From Actinomycetes bacterium (GTDB lineage: Bacteria; Actinomycetota; Actinomycetes; Propionibacteriales; Propionibacteriaceae): 64,000 nucleotides of DNA. Position numbers and translations under genes: made by a program. Every line of letters starts with the position of its first letter. The stretch's first letter is position 1. This document shows, piece after piece, positions 58,277-64,000 of the stretch. Where the stretch lies: assembly GCA_023392635.1 (NCBI GenBank), contig JAEVYS010000051.1, forward strand, positions 1 through 64,000. The letters are read 5' to 3'. The notes under the pieces are model-generated. The model searched no databases. It saw nothing but the letters and a program-made list of their open reading frames with translations, and was not told the DNA's origin.

Positions 58277-58579
58277 TCAGGCGGTCGGGGCCGGAGGCGT
58301 CGGCGGGTCGGCGGGAGCGTCCCCGTCCACCAGGTCCCTCACCTTGTCGACGGCCTCACCGGCGAGCTTCTGGGCCTCGCCGGCCACCTTCTGTGCGTTC
58401 TCGGGCAGGTCGTCGGCGAACTCCTTGACCTTCTCGACCGCGTCCTCCGTGAAGTCCTTGGCTGCCTCGAACGCATCACCCGCGACCTCGGCCGCCTTCT
58501 CGCCGAACTCCTTCGCCTTGCCCAGCAGGCCGCCGAGGAAGCCCTCGGACTCGGCCTTGACGCTGTTCTCCTCCGTCAT
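58277..58579 (-). CDS. small acidic amphipathic-helix protein
   Basis: Product of 100 aa, rich in Glu, Lys and Ala, with 11-residue-like repeats (AKEFGEKAAEVAGDAFEAAK, FTEDAVEKVKEFADDLPENA), as in LEA- or apolipoprotein-like stress proteins. Ends in PADPPTPPAPTA. No named domain. AGGAGG stands 7 nt before the ATG. Probably stress related, by analogy only. Confidence 0.7.
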   Translation of the reverse strand: MTEENSVKAESEGFLGGLLGKAKEFGEKAAEVAGDAFEAAKDFTEDAVEKVKEFADDLPENAQKVAGEAQKLAGEAVDKVRDLVDGDAPADPPTPPAPTA

Positions 58580-58647
58580 GCGTGACCCTCCTGTCCTCGT
58601 GGGGAACGACGCAGCCAGCCTAGGGCTGGAAGGGCCGCCGTGGGGGC

Positions 58648-59250
58648 TCAGGCAGCGGATTCACCACGCACGGAGAACACCCGGAACCCCTTGGCGCTCG
58701 CCTCCCGGTGGCAGGTGTAGCCGGACACGTTGAGCCACGCCTGCAACGAGTCGGCGCCCAGGTTCCGCCCCACCACGAGCCGGGCGACACCACCCGGCGC
58801 GAGTCGCGGGAGCCAGCCGAGCAGGAGTTCGTGCAGCGCGGTCTTGCCGATGCGGATCGGCGGGTTCGACCAGATCTCGTCATAGCGCGCGCCGGGGTCG
58901 ACCAGGTCGGGTGTGACCGGACGCACGCGATCGGCCACCCCATGCGCAGCGGCATTGGCGGCGCACAGCTGGAGCGCCCGCTCGTTGGTGTCGACCGCGT
59001 CCACGACCGCCTCCGGGCAGGCGGACGCGAGCGCCACGGCCAGCACGCCGTAGCCGCAGCCCAGGTCGAGCAGCCGGGACGCACCCGTCGGCGGTACGGA
59101 CTCGCGCAGGAGCACGGACGTGCCGAGGTCCAGGCCGTCGGCGGAGAAGACGCCGTCAGCGGTCGTGAACTCCCACTCGGTGTCCCAGAAGCGCATGCGC
59201 ACCTGGCGCCGGTTCTCCTGGCCCGTGGGGGTGTGGAAGTAGTGGCTCAT
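58648..59250 (-). CDS. class I SAM-dependent methyltransferase, RsmC-like
   Basis: Product of 200 aa. The SAM motif is RLLDLGCGYGVLAVAL and the catalytic SNPPIRIGK matches the N-P-P-[FY/I] motif of RsmC/RlmG-type rRNA guanine-N2 methyltransferases. It is shorter than E. coli RsmC, lacking the duplicated N-terminal domain, so the target is uncertain. The ATG overlaps the truA stop. Confidence 0.88.
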   Translation of the reverse strand: MSHYFHTPTGQENRRQVRMRFWDTEWEFTTADGVFSADGLDLGTSVLLRESVPPTGASRLLDLGCGYGVLAVALASACPEAVVDAVDTNERALQLCAANAAAHGVADRVRPVTPDLVDPGARYDEIWSNPPIRIGKTALHELLLGWLPRLAPGGVARLVVGRNLGADSLQAWLNVSGYTCHREASAKGFRVFSVRGESAA

Positions 59251-60062
59251 GGCTGTTCCTCCAGGGTCCGGAAGGCCCTGGCTTCGGTCGCGCGGGCAGC
59301 GAGTCGTTCCTCCGGCGGGTACCCCACCTCTTCGAGCACGAGCCCCTTCGCGGCGAGGACGGGCACCTCGGTCGAGCGTGCGGGGGATCGGAGGAGCGCG
59401 ACCAGCCAGTCCGCGTCGCGACGCCCGGTGCCGACCTCGACCAGCGCCCCCACCAGCGAGCGCACCATCGAGTGGCAGAACGCGTCGGCGCGCACACCGA
59501 CCTCCACACGCCCGTCATCGAGACGAACGGCGTGCAGGTGCTGCAGCTCGCGGATCGTGGTGGCGCCCTCCCTGGCACGGCAGAAGGCGGCGAAGTCGTG
59601 CAGCCCGCGCAGGGCTGCGCCGGCCGCATTGATCCGTTCGACGTCGAGGTCACGCCGGAGCGGCGTCGTGGTCAGCCGCCACAGGGGGTCGAGCGGGCGA
59701 TCGGCGAGTCGGTAGGCGTAGCGACGCCAGATCGCGGCGAAGCGGGCGTCGAACCCCTCGGGCGCCACCGTGACCCGGTACACCACCACGTCCTCGGGCA
59801 GGGCCCGACGCAGTCGGTGTTCGAGCATGTCGGCGACCTGGGGAGGGTTCGGCAGGTCGAGGTCGAGGTGGGCCACCTGGCCCCGAGCGTGCACGCCGGC
59901 GTCCGTCCGTCCGGCGCAGGACAACGCCGGCGACTCCTCCAGCCGCAGCACCCGGCCGATCCAGAGCTCCAGCTCACCCTGCACCGTCCGCAAGCCGTCC
60001 TGCGCCGCCCAGCCGTGGAACTCCGTCCCGTCGTACCCCAGGTCGAGGCGGTACCGCGTCAT
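59247..60062 (-). CDS. truA: tRNA pseudouridine(38-40) synthase
   Basis: Product of 271 aa. Catalytic Asp in AGRTDAGVHARGQVAH, and C-terminal FCHSMVRSLVGALVEVGTG. It makes pseudouridine at positions 38-40 in the tRNA anticodon stem. ATG at 60062 was chosen because GAGGAGGGG lies 4-12 nt upstream; the frame extends to 60251 without typical sequence. truA is detached here from rplQ. Confidence 0.95.
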   Translation of the reverse strand: MTRYRLDLGYDGTEFHGWAAQDGLRTVQGELELWIGRVLRLEESPALSCAGRTDAGVHARGQVAHLDLDLPNPPQVADMLEHRLRRALPEDVVVYRVTVAPEGFDARFAAIWRRYAYRLADRPLDPLWRLTTTPLRRDLDVERINAAGAALRGLHDFAAFCRAREGATTIRELQHLHAVRLDDGRVEVGVRADAFCHSMVRSLVGALVEVGTGRRDADWLVALLRSPARSTEVPVLAAKGLVLEEVGYPPEERLAARATEARAFRTLEEQP

Positions 60063-60144
60063 CGCCCCCTCCTCGGACCCGGTGCTGTCGCTGCCGCTCC
60101 CGACATCCCGGCGGATGCCGGGGTCCTCCCCCGTGCCACGGCGA

Positions 60145-60858
60145 TCATGCCCGACGGTACGCGAGGTCGTGGATGGTGCGGCCGGCGTCGAGACCGCGCT
60201 GCTCGTACTTGGTGAGGGGCCGGCGGTCGAAGCGTGGTGCCCAGCCGTCATGGCAGTTCACCAGGCCGGGCTCGGCGTCCAGGACCTCGCGCATCGCCTC
60301 GGCGTAGTCGGTCCAGTCGGTGGCCAGCCGCCACACCCCGTCCGGGGTGAGCCGGGATGCGACCAGCCGGGCGAACGCAGGGCTGACCAGGCGACGCTTG
60401 TGGTGCCTCGCCTTGTGCCAGGGATCGGGGAAGAACGTCCACAGTTCGGTGATCGAGCCCTCTTCGAACACCGTGCCCAGGGCCTGGGCGCCGTCGGCCA
60501 CCACGAGCCGGACGTTGCCGACGCCGTGGCGGACGAGCCGGCCCAGGGTTGACGCCACGGCGGGTGTGAAGACCTCGAAGGCGACGACGTTCGCCTCGGG
60601 CATGGCCTCGGCCAGCCCGGTGACGGCGTGCCCGGTCCCCGACCCGATCTCGACCTTGAGCGGGGCCTCGCGTCCGAACACCGCCGTCCAGTCGACGCTT
60701 GCGCCGGCCGCGACGGACGTCTCGCGCTCGCCCGACGGCAGCTCGACCACGAAGGCGTCGCGGTGGGTGTCCCAGGCTCGCTGCTGGGACTCGTTCATCC
60801 GTCCACTGCGCCGCACGTAGGAGACCACGTCGCGATGGATGCGTTCGGCGACGGGCAT
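60145..60858 (-). CDS. trmB: tRNA (guanine-N7-)-methyltransferase
   Basis: Product of 237 aa: EIGSGTGHAVTGLAEAMPEA (SAM site), FFPDPWHKARHHKRRLVSP (tRNA-binding and catalytic Asp), and RPLTKYEQRGLDAGR at the C-terminus. It forms m7G46 in tRNA. Starts: ATG 60858 is 7 nt from a TAGAAT box, favouring leaderless translation; ATG 60867 would overlap that box. Confidence 0.95.
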   Translation of the reverse strand: MPVAERIHRDVVSYVRRSGRMNESQQRAWDTHRDAFVVELPSGERETSVAAGASVDWTAVFGREAPLKVEIGSGTGHAVTGLAEAMPEANVVAFEVFTPAVASTLGRLVRHGVGNVRLVVADGAQALGTVFEEGSITELWTFFPDPWHKARHHKRRLVSPAFARLVASRLTPDGVWRLATDWTDYAEAMREVLDAEPGLVNCHDGWAPRFDRRPLTKYEQRGLDAGRTIHDLAYRRA

Positions 60859-60865
60859 GGCCGAC

Positions 60866-60871
60866 ATTCTA
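60866..60871 (-). promoter_or_regulatory. -10 box TAGAAT for trmB, leaderless start
   Basis: On the minus strand TAGAAT is 7 nt from the ATG at 60858. It overlaps the alternative ATG at 60867, which argues against that codon. Confidence 0.45.
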
Positions 60872-60974
60872 GGGATGCCGGGCCGGGGGAGCGTCAGGGC
60901 AGTGTCAGGGTCGTCCGGGCTGGGGCGACGGCGTCCTGGGCGGTTATATGGAACCGCGTCGACGAAGGAGAACA

Positions 60975-61385
60975 ATGCGCACGATCCTGAACATCATCTG
61001 GCTGGTCCTTGGCGGCTTCTGGCTGGCCATGGGCTACCTCTTCTTCGGGCTCATCGCCTGCCTGTTCATCGTGACCATCCCGTTCGGGGTCGCCTCGTTC
61101 CGCATGGCCGGCTACGCCTTCTGGCCGTTCGGGCGGGCGGTGATCGCCAAGCCGTCGGCGGGCATCGGCTCGGGCCTGGCCAACGTGGTCTGGTTCGTCA
61201 TCGCCGGCGTCTGGCTGGCCATCGGCCACATCACGACAGCGGTCGCCCAGGCGGTCACCATCGTCGGCATCCCGCTCGCGGTCGCCAACCTCAAGATGAT
61301 CCCGGTCACCTGCTTCCCGTTCGGCAAGGAGATCGTGGACAGCCGCTCGATCCCGGCCGGGATGCGCCCGCTGCACAGCCTGTGA
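60975..61385 (+). CDS. yccF: YccF domain membrane protein
   Basis: Product of 136 aa with two YccF-type repeats, each with the segment VTIPFGVASFRMAGYAFWPFG or VGIPLAVANLKMIPVTCFPFG. Four membrane helices. Inner membrane protein of unknown function. GAAGGAG ends 4 nt before the ATG. Confidence 0.9.
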   Translation: MRTILNIIWLVLGGFWLAMGYLFFGLIACLFIVTIPFGVASFRMAGYAFWPFGRAVIAKPSAGIGSGLANVVWFVIAGVWLAIGHITTAVAQAVTIVGIPLAVANLKMIPVTCFPFGKEIVDSRSIPAGMRPLHSL

Positions 61386-61440
61386 TCCCGGTCGTGGCCG
61401 CTCGCTCCCTCGCGATTCGTCGCGCGGCGGCGGGCGGCTC

Positions 61441-61446
61441 TAGGCT
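61441..61446 (+). promoter_or_regulatory. -10 box TAGGCT for marC, leaderless start
   Basis: TAGGCT is 6 nt before the GTG at 61453, with no Shine-Dalgarno. Confidence 0.4.
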
Positions 61447-61452
61447 GGCCGG

Positions 61453-62067
61453 GTGGACCAGTTCTTCAATCTCGATCTGTTCCTCACCACAGCCGTAACC
61501 CTCTGGGTCATCGTCGATCCGCCGGGGCTGCTCCCCGTCTTCCTCGGGCTCACCAAGTCGTTGTCCGCCCGGCAGCGCCGCCGTGCCGGCGACCGCGCGT
61601 CGGCCGTCGCGTTCGGTGTGATCGCCCTCTTCGCCCTCTTCGGGCGCCAGATCCTGGACTACCTGCAGGTGTCGGTGCCGGCGTTGCAGGTGTCCGGCGG
61701 CCTGCTGCTCCTCCTGATCGCCCTCGAACTGCTCATGGGCAAGGAGTCGGACCCGGTCAGCCACGACGGGGTGAATGTCGCGATCGTACCTCTGGGTACG
61801 CCGCTGATGGCGGGGCCCGGCGCCATCGTCGCCACCATGCTCGCCGTCCAGCGGGCGCCGGGCCTCACCGGCTACCTCACCGTGGCTGCCGCGCTGATCT
61901 GCGTGATGGTGCTGGTGTGGCTGTTCCTCCGCTACGCCGGCCTCATCCGCGCCGTGCTGCGGGAGTCGGGGACGGTACTCGCCTCCCGTATCGCGGGCCT
62001 GCTGCTGTCCGCCATCGCCGTCCAGATGGTCGCCGACGGCGTCTTCGGCTTCCTCGCCGCCCACTGA
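61453..62067 (+). CDS. marC: MarC family integral membrane protein
   Basis: Product of 204 aa with six hydrophobic segments and the family motif WVIVDPPGLLPVFLGLTK at the N-terminus, then IVPLGTPLMAGPGAIV. Function unknown; earlier claims of a link to multiple antibiotic resistance have not held up. GTG start. Confidence 0.9.
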   Translation: MDQFFNLDLFLTTAVTLWVIVDPPGLLPVFLGLTKSLSARQRRRAGDRASAVAFGVIALFALFGRQILDYLQVSVPALQVSGGLLLLLIALELLMGKESDPVSHDGVNVAIVPLGTPLMAGPGAIVATMLAVQRAPGLTGYLTVAAALICVMVLVWLFLRYAGLIRAVLRESGTVLASRIAGLLLSAIAVQMVADGVFGFLAAH

Positions 62068-62073
62068 CGCACG

Positions 62074-62120
62074 GGGGACGGTTCCTCTTGCGTCATCCTG
62101 ACGCAAAAGGAACCGTCCCC
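62074..62120. repeat. imperfect palindrome of the GGGGACGGTTCC type
   Basis: Arms of 21 nt (62074-62094 and 62100-62120) beginning GGGGACGGTTCCT and ending AGGAACCGTCCCC, with one mismatch and a 5-nt loop. This sequence class is found as dispersed REP-like elements in varied bacteria. It may also act as a terminator for marC. Confidence 0.7.
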
Positions 62121-62169
62121 AGTGCGTCGCGGCCTACAAGAGGAACCGTCCCCAGTGCGTCGCGGCCTA
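62108..62169. repeat. two 29-bp direct repeats
   Basis: The same 29 bp (beginning AGGAACCGTCCCCAGTGCG) occur at 62108-62136 and 62141-62169 with a 4-nt spacer. The second copy ends with the TAG stop of the DsbA-like gene, so duplication took in that stop. Confidence 0.75.
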
Positions 62170-62826
62170 GCTCACAGCCTGCGGCTGGAGTTCGTCCCAG
62201 ACCTGGCGCAGGGCCCCTTCGAACAGCTCGAGCGGCTGGGCACCGGAGATGCCGTACTTCCCGGCGAGAACGAAGAACGGGACGCCCTGGATGCCGAGCT
62301 CGCCGGCGCTGAGCACGTCGGCGGTGACCTCCGCGTCCCGTTCTCCGGAGTCGATCGCCTCGCGGGCGGCGTCGGCCTCGAGGCCCACCGACTTGGCGAG
62401 CTCCACCAGGGTGTCGGCGTCGTTCACGTCCCGGCCGTCGGTGAAGTGGGCCTCGAACAGGGCGAGTTCGAGGTCCCAGGCCGTCCGCTCCGACCTCTGC
62501 CCGGCCAGCTGCAGCAGCCGGTGGGCACGGCGGGAATTGGCCACCACCAGCGCGTCGAAGTCGTAGGTGAGGCCGTCACCGGCTGCCGCCGCGGCGACGC
62601 GGGCCGTCATCTGGTGAACGGTGGCCAGGTCGAGTCCCTTGGACCGGGCGAGGTACTCCGCCTCACTGCCGTCGAAGTGGTCGGGCAGGCTGGGGTCGAG
62701 CTGGAACGAGTGCAGCCGAACGTCCACCTGTCCCGCGTGTTCGAAGCCGTCCAGGGCCTTCGCCAGCCGGGTGAGACCCAGATAGCACCACGGGCAGGCG
62801 ATGTCTGACCAGATGTCGATGCGCAT
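62167..62826 (-). CDS. DsbA family oxidoreductase, FrnE-like
   Basis: Product of 219 aa: WSDIACPWCYLGLTRLAK (CPWC active site) after MRIDI, an all-helical insert and GVPFFVLAGKYGISGAQP (cis-Pro loop). Cytoplasmic FrnE-type thiol oxidoreductase, linked in some bacteria to oxidative stress. ATG at 62826 chosen as the family start. GTG at 62841 with GGAGG 4 nt upstream would add five residues. Confidence 0.9.
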   Translation of the reverse strand: MRIDIWSDIACPWCYLGLTRLAKALDGFEHAGQVDVRLHSFQLDPSLPDHFDGSEAEYLARSKGLDLATVHQMTARVAAAAAGDGLTYDFDALVVANSRRAHRLLQLAGQRSERTAWDLELALFEAHFTDGRDVNDADTLVELAKSVGLEADAAREAIDSGERDAEVTADVLSAGELGIQGVPFFVLAGKYGISGAQPLELFEGALRQVWDELQPQAVS

Positions 62827-62879
62827 GCCAGGGCGAACCACCACACCTCCCAACGCATTCCCGTCCGCAAGGAGTGGCG

Positions 62880-64000
62880 TCAGTTCGCCTTCGCGTACTT
62901 CTCCATGAGTTGCTGGGGGAGCAGTTCGTAGCCGTGGAACTCCCGGGTGAACGTGCCGGAGCCGTGCGCGATGCCCCGCAGGTCGATCGCGTAACGGGAC
63001 AGTTCGGTCTGGGGCACCAGCGCCCGGATGATCGCCTTGTGGTTCTCGGAGTCAGACCCGAGCAGCTGGCCGCGGCGGCCGGTCAGGTCGGTCATGACGG
63101 CACCCAGGTACTCTTCGCCCACGGTGACGGTGACCAGGTCGAGCGGCTCGAGCAGGGCGACGGTCTTGGGCGTGGCCGCTTCCTTGATGGCCAGCGAGCC
63201 GGCCATCTGGAAGGCCATGTCCGAGGAGTCGACGGAGTGCGCCTTGCCGTCGAACAGGGTCACGCGCACGTCAACCATGGGGAAGCCGGCGAACACGCCC
63301 TTCTCCAGCTGGCTGCGGACGCCCTTCTCCACGCTCGGGATGAACTGGCGTGGCACGGCGCCGCCCACCACCTTGTCCACGAACTCGAAGCCGCCACCGC
63401 GGGGGAGCGGCTCGACCTCGATGTTGCACACGGCGTACTGGCCGTGGCCGCCGGACTGCTTCACGTGGCGTCCCATGGCGGTGGCCTTGGCGATGAAGGT
63501 CTCGCGCAGCGGGATCTTCAGCTCCTCCTGCTCCACCTTCACGCCGTACCGCTCGGACAGGCGCGCGGTGAGCAGGTCGGCGTGCGCCTGCCCGGTCGTC
63601 CACAGCACGAGCTGGTCGTTGCCGCCGCGGTCGAGCCGGACGGTGGTGTCCTCGACGGCGAGCCGCTGCAGGGCCCCGGCCAGCTTGTCCTCGTCGTTGC
63701 GGGTCGCGGCCCGGATGGCCAGCGGGAGCAGCGGCTCGGGCAGGTCCCAGGGCACGACCAGCGCGGGACGGTCCTTGGACGACAGGGTGTCGCCGGTCTC
63801 GGCGGTGGTCAGCTTCGGCACCATGACGATCTCGCCCGCGATCGCGGAGGACCGTGGCTTGAGCTCCGTTCCGACCGCAGCCTGGATCAGGCCGACGCGC
63901 TCGTCGTTGTCGTGGTCGGGATGGGCGTCGTCGGGCTTGGGCCGGTGCCCGGAGATGTGCACGAGGTCCTCCGCCTTGAGCGTCCCCGAGAAGATGCGGA
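62880..64000 (-). CDS. EF-G-like protein (EF-G2), C-terminal part, cut by window edge
   Basis: The frame is open from 64000 to the stop at 62880 (about 373 residues), and the start and GTPase domain lie outside. Domains II-V are visible: RIFSGTLKAEDLVHISG, QSGGHGQYAVCNIEVEPL (domain IV start), DKVVGGAVPRQFIPSVEKGV and TRREFHGYELLP-like end. This is the actinobacterial EF-G2/FusA2-type paralogue, not the main EF-G, judged by the IKEAATPKTVALLEPLDLV segment. Its role is unclear; a mycobacterial EF-G2 is dispensable. Confidence 0.85.
   Translation of the reverse strand, partial: RIFSGTLKAEDLVHISGHRPKPDDAHPDHDNDERVGLIQAAVGTELKPRSSAIAGEIVMVPKLTTAETGDTLSSKDRPALVVPWDLPEPLLPLAIRAATRNDEDKLAGALQRLAVEDTTVRLDRGGNDQLVLWTTGQAHADLLTARLSERYGVKVEQEELKIPLRETFIAKATAMGRHVKQSGGHGQYAVCNIEVEPLPRGGGFEFVDKVVGGAVPRQFIPSVEKGVRSQLEKGVFAGFPMVDVRVTLFDGKAHSVDSSDMAFQMAGSLAIKEAATPKTVALLEPLDLVTVTVGEEYLGAVMTDLTGRRGQLLGSDSENHKAIIRALVPQTELSRYAIDLRGIAHGSGTFTREFHGYELLPQQLMEKYAKAN

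Noticed and set aside
1..64000. CRISPR arrays, tRNA or rRNA genes, insertion sequences, phage genes
   Set aside because: No regular direct repeats with unique spacers, no tRNA-like cloverleaf sequences, and no transposase or integrase were seen in any frame. The only repeats found are those listed at 28055, 62074 and 62108.

Overview
The window is a high-GC chromosomal segment of an actinobacterium (Actinomycetota). It is densely packed, with many ATGA/GTGA stop-start overlaps. The gene order from ctaC through qcrCAB, ctaE, trpD, a DnaQ/UvrC fusion, an NlpC/P60 hydrolase, plsC, class II DAHP synthase, a Ser/Thr kinase, a polyprenyl synthase and metF parallels the ctaC-to-metF order I recall from mycobacteria. 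Resuscitation-promoting factor, GuaB1, DUF222-HNH and EF-G2 genes also fit. Propionibacteriales is my best guess for the order, but nothing here proves it.

Layout. 1-4.9 kb: the end of a glycerate kinase gene, erpA, the aa3 oxidase genes ctaC-ctaD-ctaF and a 6-TM potassium channel. 5-8.9 kb: a hydrolase, a mycothiol-type DinB-like protein, guaB1 and an acetyltransferase. 8.9-14.3 kb: the cytochrome bc1 operon qcrC-qcrA-qcrB behind ctaE, with a ctaG-like assembly gene divergent from it. 14.3-24 kb: a receiver-like gene, trpD, a prepilin peptidase, cyclophilin, an exonuclease-nuclease fusion, lipoproteins and a secreted NlpC/P60 hydrolase. 24-33.4 kb: lipid and aromatic amino acid genes (plsC, aroG, ltaE, aroE, aroK, aroQ), a PASTA kinase and thiE. 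33.4-36.5 kb: a small accessory island (DUF222-HNH protein, lipoprotein, secreted protein). 36.5-41.7 kb: idsA-like, metF, helD-like and a quinone oxidoreductase gene. 41.8-45.8 kb: infA-rpmJ-rpsM-rpsK-rpsD-rpoA-rplQ. 45.8-50 kb: an SDR gene and a redox operon (exported peptide, ApbE, ferric-reductase-like membrane protein, NuoF-like flavoprotein, ferredoxin). 50-52 kb: an RpfB-like factor and superoxide dismutase. 52-58.2 kb: a five-gene uptake operon behind a cobalamin riboswitch. 58.2-64 kb: a small acidic protein, an RsmC-like methyltransferase, truA, trmB, yccF, marC, a palindromic repeat, a DsbA-like gene and the end of an EF-G2 gene.

The most interesting system is the operon at 52053-57979. 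A cobalamin riboswitch core lies on the minus strand at 58075-58163. It precedes two secreted or surface proteins that look like a bacterial version of the intrinsic factor/transcobalamin fold: one has an alpha-toroid plus a beta-type module, the other is a membrane-anchored copy of the same beta-type module. These are followed by EcfT, a fused EcfA and an S component. I read it as vitamin B12 capture and import. Two other window-wide signals are sixteen genes whose only visible promoter element, TANNNT, sits 6-7 nt before the start codon (leaderless transcripts), and a shared motif TTTTCTCAG in front of the two peptidoglycan hydrolase genes.
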